NCBI RefSeq assembly: GCF_013044515.1
Contig: NZ_JABEPR010000002.1
Location: 372,001 to 436,000 of the forward strand
Reading direction: 5' to 3'
DNA length: 64,000 nt
Source of the DNA: Sphingomonas sp. ID1715
GTDB taxonomy: Bacteria; Pseudomonadota; Alphaproteobacteria; Sphingomonadales; Sphingomonadaceae
In this document: one piece after another, positions 31,683 through 44,048 of the stretch
Position numbering within the stretch: position 1 is the first letter of the stretch
Layout: each line of letters opens with the position of its first letter
Notes under the pieces: generated by a model
What the model was told of the DNA's origin: nothing
Database searches by the model: none
Seen by the model: the letters and a program-made list of their open reading frames with translations, nothing else
Program-made: the position numbers and the translations under genes

Positions 31683-31833
31683 CGGAGCCCCTCTTGGATA
31701 TTCTGTGCGGCAAGCTCTTAGCCAATGCCGCGCCGCTTGCAACGGTGCGGGGTCACCGCAGCCTTGTTTAACCCGGACTTTACCAGCGCTGGCTAGTCAG
31801 AAGTGGACCGAGCGTATCGAAGGACGAAGCCCA

Positions 31834-33198
31834 GTGAGTTCCCAGACGGCTGCGACGAACAGAAAGCAAGCGAACGCCATCGAGATCTCGCTGCGGGAAC
31901 GGCTGGCGGAGTTCGACCGCGAAGGCAGCCTGGCCACCGACTTGCGCGAGGCCTATGACCTGTTCGGCAACGACGGCATGTTGGCCATTGCGCAGACCTT
32001 CTGGGAAGAGTTCAACGCTTCTTCCTTCATCAATCCGAAGGTCACGGGCGAGCGCCTGGCACGACGCATCCAGACCACTCTCGACTTCAGCCGCGAGAAG
32101 TTCACCAATCTGACGGGCCAGCGCTGGGCCGATCTCGCGCGCGGTAACGCCGATTGGGCATTTCGCAGCAACATCCCGCTATACACGACGCTCGCCGCCT
32201 ATTCGAAGGCCTATGACCGCGGCGCCGAACTGATCTTCCACGCATGCAGCGACGACATGAAGCGCGTCGCTCGGCTGACCCGTGCCATTCGCCGCGTGGC
32301 GATGCTCGAAGCCGAGATCATGACAGCCTTTGTGGCCGAACTGCGCGCGCGCGACGCCGCCGACAACCGCACCGAGCAGGCCGACCGCTTTCAAAGCCGC
32401 ATGACGAGCGAAGTGACGACCGCTTCGCAGCTCGGCGAAGCGCTTCGCACCCAGGCCGCCGAGGCGTCCAACGCCGCCCGCGGCATGCTCGGCAAGGCAT
32501 CAGAAGTAGCGGCAGCGGCAGAGCAGTCGGCCGTCGCCATGCGTGAGGCCGCGCACACCGCGGCGGGCCTGATCCGCGCGATCGAGGATGCCCGCAACGA
32601 AGTGGAAACGGCGGCCGACATCGCCACCCGCGCCGCCGGTCAGGCGACAGAGGCGGTCCTTGTTTCCGAAGCGCTTTCGAACCACGCCCAGTCGATCGAA
32701 TCGATTCTCGGCCTGATCCGCGATATTGCCGGCCAGACCAACCTACTGGCGCTCAATGCGACGATCGAAGCAGCGCGTGCGGGCGATGCCGGCCGCGGCT
32801 TCGCGGTGGTCGCCCAGGAAGTGAAGAGCCTCGCCAACCAGACGGCGCGGGCAACCGACGATATCGCCGCGAAGATCGCGGCGATCCAGGCGGCGACCCG
32901 CACCACCGTCGACGCGAATGGCTCGATCCGCGACACGGTCGGCGAAGTGCAGCAATCTGCCGACCGTATCCGCGCGGCAATGGAAGCGCAGGCGCAGACC
33001 GTTACCATGATCACCGCCGCCGTCGACGAGACCGCGCTGGCGGCCGACTCAATGTCTTCGACCATCGCATCCATTCGCCAGGACACGGAGACCGTGGCGA
33101 GCGAGATCGACGAACTGGAAACCGGCTTCCGCAAGGTGGATACGCAGCTGGGTCAGCTGAAATCGGCCGCGCAGGATTATGTGAAACTGGTCGCGTAA
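31834..33198 (+). CDS. Soluble methyl-accepting chemotaxis-type protein
   Basis: 454 residues, no transmembrane helix. The C-terminal half is an MCP signalling coiled coil, with its hairpin [20 protein letters not shown] (about residues 305-325) and [14 protein letters not shown]. The N-terminal 180 residues are helical and resemble the layout of globin-coupled sensors, but I see no proximal histidine in the expected place ([15 protein letters not shown] region). It could be a heme-less globin-like sensor. GTG 31834 follows AAGGACGAAG. No che genes lie in the window. Confidence 0.8.
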   Translation: MSSQTAATNRKQANAIEISLRERLAEFDREGSLATDLREAYDLFGNDGMLAIAQTFWEEFNASSFINPKVTGERLARRIQTTLDFSREKFTNLTGQRWADLARGNADWAFRSNIPLYTTLAAYSKAYDRGAELIFHACSDDMKRVARLTRAIRRVAMLEAEIMTAFVAELRARDAADNRTEQADRFQSRMTSEVTTASQLGEALRTQAAEASNAARGMLGKASEVAAAAEQSAVAMREAAHTAAGLIRAIEDARNEVETAADIATRAAGQATEAVLVSEALSNHAQSIESILGLIRDIAGQTNLLALNATIEAARAGDAGRGFAVVAQEVKSLANQTARATDDIAAKIAAIQAATRTTVDANGSIRDTVGEVQQSADRIRAAMEAQAQTVTMITAAVDETALAADSMSSTIASIRQDTETVASEIDELETGFRKVDTQLGQLKSAAQDYVKLVA

Positions 33199-33256
33199 GT
33201 ACAGAAGATTCGCCCTGAGCTTGTCGGGGCCCTTCCTTTTCATCTAGCGCCCGAGG

Positions 33257-33937
33257 ATGACCAACATCCTTTTGACCGGCGCGTCACGCGGCATCGGTGC
33301 CGCCTGCGCCGAAGCGCTTTCCACCCAACAGCTGATCGGCACATCGAGCGCCGATGGCGATCTGAACGATCCCGCCACTCCGCAGCGCATCTGGAATAGC
33401 GCGCTCGAACAGCTCGGCGGACGCATCGATGTGCTCGTCAACAATGCGGGTGTGTTCGAGGCGGCGCCGGTCGACCTGGACCATGCCGAGTGGGTCGACG
33501 CCTGGGAGCGCACGATGCGGATCAACCTGACCGCCTCGGCCGAACTCTGCCGGCTGGCCGTCCTGCACTTCCGGCAGTATGGCGGCGGTCGCATCGTCAA
33601 CGTCGCCAGCCGCGCCGCCTATCGCGGCGACTCGCCGGCGCACTGGCATTATGCAGCGTCCAAGGCCGGCATGATCGGCATGACCAAGTCGATCGCGCGC
33701 GGGTTCGCGGGCGAAGGCATCCTCGCCTTCGCCGTTTGCCCTGGCTTTGTGATGACCGGGATGGCGGAGGATTATTTGGCCAGCCGGGGCGGCGATAAAC
33801 TTCTGGCCGACATCCCCCTCGGGCGCGTCGCGATGCCCGAGGAAGTGGCGAGCGCCGTCCGCTACCTCGCCTTGGAGGCGCCCGCTTCGATGACTGGCGC
33901 CGTGATCGACATCAACGGCGCGAGCTATGTCCGCTGA
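33257..33937 (+). CDS. SDR family oxidoreductase
   Basis: 226 residues with a Rossmann fold: TGASRGIGAA at the N-terminus, NNAGVFEAAP, VNVASRAAYRG, and catalytic Tyr-Lys in HYAASKAGMIGMTKS, then CPGFVMTGMAE and the usual TGAVIDINGASYVR ending. Substrate unknown. Its 3' end overlaps prmA by 11 bp. Confidence 0.9.
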   Translation: MTNILLTGASRGIGAACAEALSTQQLIGTSSADGDLNDPATPQRIWNSALEQLGGRIDVLVNNAGVFEAAPVDLDHAEWVDAWERTMRINLTASAELCRLAVLHFRQYGGGRIVNVASRAAYRGDSPAHWHYAASKAGMIGMTKSIARGFAGEGILAFAVCPGFVMTGMAEDYLASRGGDKLLADIPLGRVAMPEEVASAVRYLALEAPASMTGAVIDINGASYVR

Positions 33938-34916
33938 GCGACCGCCAGCAGAAGTGGTCACCACTTCTGCGTCCGGCGGCGCGACAAACCAGAACACCTG
34001 GAGGCTTACTCTGCCCTGCACGCGCGCGGAGGCGGAGGCGATCGACGCGGGGGCGATCGAGATCGACGCCGTGCTGATGACGACCGAACTGGTCGAGGAC
34101 GATGTCGAACAATGGCGCCTTGACGCCTACACCGAAGACGAGCCCGGACCCGAGATGATCGCCGCCATCCGCGCGCTGGTGCCGAGCGCCGCCGGGGTCG
34201 AAGTGGACATCCAGCAGCTCGGCGATGAGGATTGGATCGCGCTCAGCCAGGCGGGGCTGGAGCCGATCCGCGAAGGGCGTTTCGTTGTACACACTTCGGC
34301 TCACCCGGTGCAGCTTCGCAACGGTGAGCGCGGCTTCCTGATCGACGCGGGCCAGGCATTCGGCACCGGTCATCACGGCACCACCGCAGGGTGCCTGGGC
34401 ATGCTCGACCGGCTCGCTTCGAAGCGGTTCGAACGGGTTATCGATCTGGGGACCGGCACGGGTCTGCTTGCCTTCGCCGCGCGTCACCTCTGGCCCGCGG
34501 CCGCGGTCGTCGCGACCGACATCGATCCGGTCGCGATTGCGGTTACGGAAGAGAATGCCGGGGTGAACGACGTGGCAGACGTGAAGCTGCTAGTTGCGGA
34601 TGGCGCACGCTCGGCGGAGATCACGCGTGGCGGGTCCTACGACCTGATCATCGCCAATATCCTCGCCGGACCATTGGTCGCGATGGCGCCGGAGATCGCC
34701 GCCATTGCTGCGCCCAACGCCACGATCATCCTCGCCGGATTGCTGACCAACCAGGCGGGCAAGGTGCGCGGCGCCTATGAGGCGGTGGGCTGCAGGATCG
34801 AGCAAGCCGAGGAACGCGGCGACTGGACGATCCTGCGCCTGACCGCCGCTGCCGTTCCGGTGACAGACGCGGTTTCCGACGACACGGGGCGCGAGAATTG
34901 GGCACGGGATATCTGA
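33927..34916 (+). CDS. prmA: Ribosomal protein L11 methyltransferase
   Basis: 329 residues, SAM-dependent methylation of L11. PrmA features: DEDWIALSQAGLEPI, AGQAFGTGHHGTTAGCL, SAM motif VIDLGTGTGLLAFAA, and IIANILAGPL, the N-P/I-L motif of the family. Has a low-complexity N-terminal stretch of about 20 residues. A half copy of family A repeat (CTCCTGCCTTCGCAGGAG) follows its stop at about 34920-34940 and may act as a hairpin terminator for both convergent genes. Confidence 0.93.
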   Translation: MSAERPPAEVVTTSASGGATNQNTWRLTLPCTRAEAEAIDAGAIEIDAVLMTTELVEDDVEQWRLDAYTEDEPGPEMIAAIRALVPSAAGVEVDIQQLGDEDWIALSQAGLEPIREGRFVVHTSAHPVQLRNGERGFLIDAGQAFGTGHHGTTAGCLGMLDRLASKRFERVIDLGTGTGLLAFAARHLWPAAAVVATDIDPVAIAVTEENAGVNDVADVKLLVADGARSAEITRGGSYDLIIANILAGPLVAMAPEIAAIAAPNATIILAGLLTNQAGKVRGAYEAVGCRIEQAEERGDWTILRLTAAAVPVTDAVSDDTGRENWARDI

Positions 34917-34918
34917 CG

Positions 34919-34943
34919 TGCTCCTGCCTTCGCAGGAGCACTA
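34919..34943. repeat. Half copy of family A palindrome
   Basis: GTGCTCCTGCCTTCGCAGGAGCAC, a compact self-complementary 24-mer in two halves, lies between convergent prmA and phhA. It matches the right arm core of family A. Position between two convergent stops suits a bidirectional terminator. Confidence 0.7.
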
Positions 34944-35810
34944 GAGAGCCAGCGACTTGCCTTGTGCATAATCCTGCGTGCCGCGCGTGATCACTTCGTC
35001 GCCAGCCAGGATCTCGGCGATCGGAATATCGGGCTTGCCGTCGAGCTGGGCGTAGAGCGGCGCGAAGTCGGTCTTGACAGTTACCCGCAGCAGTTCGTCG
35101 AAACTCGGGATCACGAAATAATTCTGCTGATAATCGTCGATCCGATATTCGGTGCGCATGACGCGAGCGAGATCGAAGCGCAGGCGATTGGGGCTGGGAT
35201 CGTCAAGAGCGAAGATGCTCTCGCCCTTGCTGGACACGATGCCTGCGCCATAGATGCGGAGATTGCCATCCTCCTCGATCAACCCGAACTCGACCGTGTA
35301 CCAATAGAGCCGTGCCAGCCGGTGGATCGCGTCGTATTTCATCGAGCGCAGCCCGCCCTCGCCCCAGGCAACGACATAATCGGCGAAGCGCGGATCGGCG
35401 AGCATCGGCACATGGCCGAACACGTCGTGGAACACGTCCGGCTCCTGAAGATAATCGAGCTGCTCCGGGCGGCGGATGAAATTGCCGGCCACGAAGCGGC
35501 GATTGGCGAGATGCTCATAGAAGACGGCGTCCGGCACCAGGCCCGGCACCGCGACCACCTGCCAGCCGGTCAGCTTCATCAGCCGTTCGCTGAGTTCCTC
35601 AAAGTCGGGAATGCCCGGCTTGGACAAACGCAGCACGTCGAGCCCGTTCAGGAACGCCTTGGACGCACGCCCGGGCAGCAGCCGCGACTGACGCTCGAAC
35701 AGCCGGTCCCAGGTCGCATGCTCCTCAGCCGTGTAAGCCGACCAATTTTGCGGGATCGTCCAATCGGAATTCGCCCCTTCCGGCGGGCGATCGAGTACAT
35801 GAGTCTCCAT
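34941..35810 (-). CDS. phhA: Phenylalanine 4-monooxygenase
   Basis: Iron and pterin-dependent hydroxylation of phenylalanine to tyrosine. 289 residues, bacterial catalytic-domain-only form. Metal ligands His128, His133 (DVFHDVFGHVPM) and Glu174 (YWYTVEFGL). The opening VLDRPPEGANSDWTIPQNW is typical. Start codon at 35810 overlaps that of the divergent DUF2459 gene in a CATG. Confidence 0.95.
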   Translation of the reverse strand: METHVLDRPPEGANSDWTIPQNWSAYTAEEHATWDRLFERQSRLLPGRASKAFLNGLDVLRLSKPGIPDFEELSERLMKLTGWQVVAVPGLVPDAVFYEHLANRRFVAGNFIRRPEQLDYLQEPDVFHDVFGHVPMLADPRFADYVVAWGEGGLRSMKYDAIHRLARLYWYTVEFGLIEEDGNLRIYGAGIVSSKGESIFALDDPSPNRLRFDLARVMRTEYRIDDYQQNYFVIPSFDELLRVTVKTDFAPLYAQLDGKPDIPIAEILAGDEVITRGTQDYAQGKSLAL

Positions 35811-36462
35811 GGCCCTTCATATCGCCAAAGCTGCAAAAGCGGGAATCCATGTTCTGGTGCTGCTGCCGCTGCTCTACCTCGCAGCCGGCGCGATCGGGGG
35901 CGCCGTCCCCCGCAACATGGAATGGCGCGAGGCGGATCGCGGCGTCACCATCTGGATCGCGACCAATGGCGTGCACACCGGCCTGATCGTGCCGACGCGC
36001 ACGGCCCAGCATGACTGGGCGAAGCTGGTGCGGCCGGAGCATATCGCCGACCGCCGTTATGCAGGGCGCTATCTCTGGTTCGGCTGGGGCGACCGCGAAT
36101 TCTACCTGAACACGCCGCGCTGGACCGACGTCTCGCCGCGCACCGTGCTCAGCGCCGCCATCGGCAGCGACCGGACGCTGGTCCATGTCGATCATCTGAT
36201 CGAGCCCTGGTCCGACGCCCGCCCGATCCGCCTCTCGCCGGAACAATATCGCTCGCTGGTCGCCAGAATCCGCGCCAGTTTCGATCCGGGAGATACCCGT
36301 CCCGTCGCCGGCTATGACGTCGCCGACGTCTTCTACCCGGCGCGCGGCCATTATGACGCGATCCGCACCTGCAATTGGTGGACGAGCGAGATGCTCGCGG
36401 CCGCGGGGGTGCGGGTCGGCGCCTGGACGCCGTTCAGCGCCACCCTCATGCAGTGGTTCTAG
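35809..36462 (+). CDS. DUF2459 (TIGR02117) family protein
   Basis: 217 residues. One N-terminal transmembrane helix (about 12-33) and a periplasmic domain with WIATNGVHTGLIVPT, YLWFGWGDREFYLNTP and CNWWTSEMLAAAGV, the family pattern for DUF2459. Role unknown; in some bacteria linked to urease or envelope functions. The His, Cys, Trp residues in NGVHTG and CNWW suggest a papain-like or cysteine peptidase-related fold, but this is only a guess. Convergent with the DUF1003 gene by 4 bp. Confidence 0.85.
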   Translation: MALHIAKAAKAGIHVLVLLPLLYLAAGAIGGAVPRNMEWREADRGVTIWIATNGVHTGLIVPTRTAQHDWAKLVRPEHIADRRYAGRYLWFGWGDREFYLNTPRWTDVSPRTVLSAAIGSDRTLVHVDHLIEPWSDARPIRLSPEQYRSLVARIRASFDPGDTRPVAGYDVADVFYPARGHYDAIRTCNWWTSEMLAAAGVRVGAWTPFSATLMQWF

Positions 36463-36974
36463 TCGGCCTGCCGCTCGATCTCGTCGAGCACCTGCTCCGG
36501 GTCGATATTGGTCTCGATCTCGCGGACGTCGGCCGCCCGTTGCGCCTCCACCCCAAGCCGGTCGGCAATCTCGCGGACGACGCCCGCCAGCTTGGTCAGC
36601 TCATGCTCCGTCAGCAGGCTGATATGGAGGTCGAGATCCGCACGGCGGTCGGCATCCGCCTGCATCCGGTTCTGGCTGATCAGCACGAACGTCGACAGGA
36701 AGATCGCCTCGACCGAAGCAAGCGTCGCCAGGATCACGAAAGTGTCGTCGAACGGTGCGACGCCCGGCACCGCGCCGATGTTGATCGCGACCCACCCGGC
36801 GACCAGCGCCAGATGCAGATAAACGAAGGCCATGGACCCGGTGAAGCGGGTAATCCGGTCCGCGACCCGCGCCTGCAGCGACGCCCGCCCCCGCTCCGCC
36901 CTGCGCCGCGCGGCCAAAGCCTCGATATTTTGCTCGAGCGTGTCGGTAAGGCCGAAGGCGCTGCGTTCCGTCAT
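36459..36974 (-). CDS. DUF1003 membrane protein
   Basis: 171 residues. Two transmembrane helices in FTGSMAFVYLHLALVAGWVA and ILATLASVEAIFLSTFVLI, with QNRMQADADRRADLDLHISL after them: the DUF1003 signature. C-terminal coiled-coil region. Start 36974 chosen for AGGGCGG just upstream; ATGs at 36989 and 37010 also fit. Function unknown. Confidence 0.85.
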   Translation of the reverse strand: MTERSAFGLTDTLEQNIEALAARRRAERGRASLQARVADRITRFTGSMAFVYLHLALVAGWVAINIGAVPGVAPFDDTFVILATLASVEAIFLSTFVLISQNRMQADADRRADLDLHISLLTEHELTKLAGVVREIADRLGVEAQRAADVREIETNIDPEQVLDEIERQAD

Positions 36975-37014
36975 CCGCCCTGAGCGCATCGCATTGCGCC
37001 CAAGTTCCAATCGT

Positions 37015-37071
37015 TCCGTTCGCTTCGAGCTCAGTCGAGAAGCGTATCCCGACTGCGCTCGATACGAACGG
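37015..37071. repeat. Family D palindromic element
   Basis: CGTTCGCTTCGAGCTCAGTC and its imperfect complement ending in CTCGATACGAACG lie between DUF1003 and ligA. Same core as the elements at 26440 and in ligA itself. Confidence 0.75.
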
Positions 37072-37074
37072 CGA

Positions 37075-40835
<3,761 letters not shown>

Positions 40836-40905
40836 TGGCGCTTCTTAGGACAAAAAGGGAACGCCGCAAAACCTTCCTGCTCTCCGGGGCAGGCCGGAGA
40901 AGGGT

Positions 40906-41682
40906 TCAGTCAGCCCCATGCTCCTGCATCAGCTTGAACGCGCGCTGATACCATTCGCTGCCGGGATAGTTGGCGCCGAGCACCGCCGCAGCTTTCTTCG
41001 CCTCGTCCTTGATGCCGAGCGCGAGATAGCATTCCGTTAGCCGGTGCAGCGCCTCGGGCGTGTGCGTCGTCGTCTGATATTGGTCGACGACTTGCCGAAA
41101 GCGGATCGAGGCAGCCAGCCACTGGCCGCGGCGCTGATAGAAACGGCCGACCTCCATCTCCTTGCCGGCGAGATGGTCGTTGACCAGGTCGACTTTCAGC
41201 CGCGCATCGGCGGCATAATTGGTTTCCGGATAGCGGCGGATCAGCTCGCCCAGCGCATCGAGCGCCTGCTGCGTGATCTTCTGGTCGCGGGTCACGTCGC
41301 TGATCTGCTCGTAATAGTCGAGGGCGATCAGATAATAGGCGTAGGGCGCGTCCTTGTTGCCCGGATGAACGGCCAGGAAGCGCTGCGCAGAGCCGATCGA
41401 TTCCAGATAATTGCGGGCGAGATAATAGCTGAACGCGCTCATCAGCTGCGCGCGCCGCGCCCATACCGAATAGGGATGCTGGCGCTCCACTTCGTCGAAC
41501 AGCAAAGCCGCCTCGGCATAACGGCGCTGGTCGAGCCGGGTACGCGCCGCGCTGTACAGCGAGTTCACGTCGCGGGCGACATAGGCAAGCTCCTTCTTGC
41601 CTTTGCCGCCGGTGGCGCAGCCAGTGGTCACAAGGGCAAGGGTCAGGGCAGCCGCGACGGGCTTCAGCACGGAGTAACGCAT
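40906..41682 (-). CDS. bamD: Outer membrane assembly factor BamD
   Basis: 258-residue lipoprotein of the BAM complex. Lipobox TTGC with Cys22; TPR-like repeats follow (LYSAARTRLDQRRYAEAALL, LARNYLESIGSAQRFLAVHP, PETNYAADA). Start 41682 gives the signal peptide; longer frames to 41850 run into the tRNA terminator region. Confidence 0.93.
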   Translation of the reverse strand: MRYSVLKPVAAALTLALVTTGCATGGKGKKELAYVARDVNSLYSAARTRLDQRRYAEAALLFDEVERQHPYSVWARRAQLMSAFSYYLARNYLESIGSAQRFLAVHPGNKDAPYAYYLIALDYYEQISDVTRDQKITQQALDALGELIRRYPETNYAADARLKVDLVNDHLAGKEMEVGRFYQRRGQWLAASIRFRQVVDQYQTTTHTPEALHRLTECYLALGIKDEAKKAAAVLGANYPGSEWYQRAFKLMQEHGAD

Positions 41683-41760
41683 CGGCCGCCTTCCTAGCCG
41701 GTGCGATGCTGAAGGGAAAGTGAACTTCGAAAAAGCGACGGCGCTCGACCAAAGATGGCA

Positions 41761-41798
41761 AACAAAAGCCCCGGAAATCAGCCGATTTCCGGGGCTTT
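41761..41798 (-). terminator. Terminator downstream of tRNA-Val
   Basis: Perfect 14-bp stem, AAAGCCCCGGAAAT with ATTTCCGGGGCTTT, 6-nt loop, with the T-run on the minus strand (TTTTGTT at the far side). Fits termination of the minus-strand tRNA gene just upstream. Confidence 0.85.
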
Positions 41799-41802
41799 GA
41801 TA

Positions 41803-41877
41803 TGGTGGGCGTGGCAAGGATTGAACTTGCGACCCCTGCGATGTCAACACAGTGCTCTACCACTGAGCTACACGCCC
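41803..41877 (-). tRNA. tRNA-Val (GAC)
   Basis: 75 bp including encoded CCA. Acceptor stem GGGCGTG pairs with CACGCCC; D-arm GCTCAGTGGTAGAGC; anticodon stem CTGTG / CGCAG with loop TTGACAT, anticodon GAC; T-arm with GTTCAATCC. Reads GTC and GTT valine codons. Confidence 0.97.
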
Positions 41878-41920
41878 GAGAGCAGCGGCCTCTAGCGAAG
41901 GCCCATGGCCGGCGCAAGCG

Positions 41921-42298
41921 TCAGTTGAGGCCGCTCGCGCTGCCGATGTCGAACAGGCGATCCACCTCGAGCACGAGGTCGCGCAGGTGGAACGGTTTGG
42001 ACAGCACCTTGGCCTGAGGCACGGCCTTGCCGGCCTTGAGCGTCACCGCGGCAAAGCCGGTGATGAACATCACGCGCATGTCCGGTGCGATCGCACCGGC
42101 GCGCTGCGCAAGCTCGATCCCGTCCATTTCCGGCATGACGATGTCGGTCAGCAGCAGGTCGAACCGCTCAGTCTCCAGCAGCGGAAGCGCGGCCGTGCCA
42201 CGATCGACGGAGGTGACGGAATAGCCGGCCCGCTCCAGCGCCCGCTCCAGATACTGGCGCATCGCGTTGTCGTCTTCGGCCAGCAGAATACGGATCAT
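41921..42298 (-). CDS. cpdR: CpdR-like single-domain response regulator
   Basis: 125 residues, receiver domain only. Acidic pocket AEDD, phospho-acceptor Asp52 in LLTDIVMPEMDGIELAQRA, switch region FITGFAAV and KVLSKPFHLRDLV. This wording is highly typical of Caulobacter CpdR, which when unphosphorylated primes ClpXP for proteolysis of cell-cycle factors. Start 42298 gives MIRILLAEDD. Divergent from the amidohydrolase gene. Confidence 0.9.
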   Translation of the reverse strand: MIRILLAEDDNAMRQYLERALERAGYSVTSVDRGTAALPLLETERFDLLLTDIVMPEMDGIELAQRAGAIAPDMRVMFITGFAAVTLKAGKAVPQAKVLSKPFHLRDLVLEVDRLFDIGSASGLN

Positions 42299-42434
42299 CG
42301 ACAGCCTCATCGCGCCGCTCTTCAACGCATGAAGCGCGGACCGCGACGCGAGTTATGCGCGCATAGATTAATTTTTTCTAGGCTCGACGCCAAAGCGTTG
42401 CCGCGGCGCGGTGCGCGGCCTAGCAAAGCTGTGG

Positions 42435-43280
42435 ATGAATGGCGCAGCGCCTGCATTCGAGGTGATCAAGGCTCCGGAGTCGGGGCCGGTCGTGCTGTCG
42501 GTGCCGCACGCCGGGCGCGACTATTCGCCCGCGCACCGGGCGCTGGTCCGGCCGCCCGTGGAGCGGCTGCTGGCGCTGGAAGACCGGCTGGTCGACGAAC
42601 TGGTCCGGAACATCCCCGGTGCGCCGGTGCTGATCGCCAATGCCCCCCGTGCCTGGATCGACCTCAACCGCCATGAAGCGGAGATCGATCCGGGGCTGGT
42701 GGACGGCGCCGTCGCCTCGCGGCTGATGCTGACGGCGAAGGTGCGGAGCGGACTGGGGCTGGTGCCGCGCCGGCTGGCGGGCGTCGGCGAGATCTGGCGC
42801 GGCCGATTGCCGCTTGCCGCCGTCGAGGCGCGGCTGGCGGAGTTGCATCGACCTTATCATGCCGCGCTGCGCGGGCTGCTGCAGGAAAGCCTGGACGCAC
42901 ACGGCACCGCGATCCTGCTCGATATCCACTCGATGCCGCCACTCAGCAGCGGCGACGCGCAGCTGGTGATCGGCAACCGCTTCGGCCAGAGCGCCGCCAC
43001 CTGGGTAAGCGCGTCGGTCGCGCGGACGTGCACGCGGCTGGGTTTATCCTGGCAGGAAAACACGCCTTATCCGGGGGGCCATATCGTCGAGCGGCACGGT
43101 GCGCCGGCACGCGGCATCCACGCGGTGCAGCTGGAGTTCGACCGCACGCTCTATCTCGATGACGAGCAGCGCGAGTGCGATCCGCTCAAGCTTGAGCGGA
43201 CGCGTCGGATACTAAGCGAGATCGTCGCCGACGTGAAACGCGCGGCGCTGGACGAGGCGCTTCCGCTCGCCGCCGAATAA
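42435..43280 (+). CDS. N-formylglutamate amidohydrolase family protein
   Basis: 281 residues. VVLSVPHAGRDYSP, LEDRLVDELV, DLNRHEAEIDP, LLDIHSMPP and EFDRTLYLD match the family that hydrolyses N-formylglutamate in histidine breakdown; metal ligands lie in the HAG, E-D and DIHSMP motifs. No other hut genes are near, so the true substrate may differ. ATG 42435; a GTG at 42411 is an alternative. Confidence 0.85.
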   Translation: MNGAAPAFEVIKAPESGPVVLSVPHAGRDYSPAHRALVRPPVERLLALEDRLVDELVRNIPGAPVLIANAPRAWIDLNRHEAEIDPGLVDGAVASRLMLTAKVRSGLGLVPRRLAGVGEIWRGRLPLAAVEARLAELHRPYHAALRGLLQESLDAHGTAILLDIHSMPPLSSGDAQLVIGNRFGQSAATWVSASVARTCTRLGLSWQENTPYPGGHIVERHGAPARGIHAVQLEFDRTLYLDDEQRECDPLKLERTRRILSEIVADVKRAALDEALPLAAE

Positions 43281-43285
43281 AGAAG

Positions 43286-43313
43286 CCGCCCCGTGCAGAT
43301 GCACGGAGCGGCC
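43286..43313 (+). terminator. Hairpin after the amidohydrolase gene
   Basis: GCCGCCCCGTGCA with TGCACGGAGCGGC, one mismatch, 2-nt loop. It lies 5 bp after the stop, without a T-run. The rest of the gap to 43478 holds no gene that I can support, only a short AT-richer stretch. Confidence 0.6.
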
Positions 43314-43478
43314 AAGGTTCAGGGAGGAACACGCCCGAAGGCGTGATCGACGCGGGGAGAAAGGGGGGAAACTCCCAAGCGTCGATAACTAAATTAATGA
43401 GCGGGCGAAAAGTTTCAAGCCAGCCGTCGCAAAAGCGGCACGGGTCGCGAAAAAAAGCTTTACGAAGAGCGGCTTGGC

Positions 43479-44048
43479 TCAAGCTCCTCGGCGCGGCCAC
43501 ATGCGCCAGACAAAGCCCGGCGCGTCCATGAAATGATGCTTCAGCGCCGCCGCGACGTGCAGCACCAGCAGCGCGATCAGTGCATAGCCGAGCAGCTCAT
43601 GCCCCTCATGCGCGAAGTCGCCCAGGCCCTTGCTTCCCTGCACCGGCAGGTAAGGCAGGTCGAAAAAGCCATACCAGTTGAACGGCCGCCGCTTTTCGGA
43701 CGCGGAGATCATCAGCCAGCCGGTCAGCGGAATGGCGATCATCAGCAGGTAGAACAGGCCGTGCACGGCACGTGCACCGACCGCCTCCCACGGCCGGATG
43801 GTCTCGGGGAAAGGCGGCGGACGATGCGCGAGACGCCACGCGCCCCGTGCCAGGCTCAGGATCAGCACGGTGAAGCCGGTTGCCTTGTGCAGCCCCATGG
43901 CCGCGGCGCGCGCCGGCCCTTCCCAATCCTCGGTCGCAAACGCGCCGATAAGATTGGCGACGATCAGAAGCGCGATCAGCCAATGAAAGACAATCGCGCC
44001 GCCCGAGTAGCGGGAGCGCGTGGCACCCGGCTCGGGCGGCCGGCTCAA
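43479..44048 (-). CDS. Cytochrome b561 family protein
   Basis: 189 residues, four transmembrane helices with heme-ligand histidines: IVFHWLIALLI, GLHKATGF, ARAVHGLFYLLM, and LLVLHVAAALKHHF near the end. Di-heme membrane electron carrier, often oxidising quinol or acting with superoxide. Starts with TTG 44048, overlapping the SapC stop as TTGA. Confidence 0.88.
   Translation of the reverse strand: MSRPPEPGATRSRYSGGAIVFHWLIALLIVANLIGAFATEDWEGPARAAAMGLHKATGFTVLILSLARGAWRLAHRPPPFPETIRPWEAVGARAVHGLFYLLMIAIPLTGWLMISASEKRRPFNWYGFFDLPYLPVQGSKGLGDFAHEGHELLGYALIALLVLHVAAALKHHFMDAPGFVWRMWPRRGA

Noticed and set aside
31576-31833. Longer N-terminus for the soluble chemoreceptor
   Set aside because: The extension lies antisense to sdhC and has no ribosome-binding site; GTG 31834 is preceded by a purine-rich site.
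43186-43500. Small minus-strand gene in the gap between the amidohydrolase and cytochrome b561 genes
   Set aside because: Overlaps the end of the amidohydrolase gene, has no motif and no plausible start signal.
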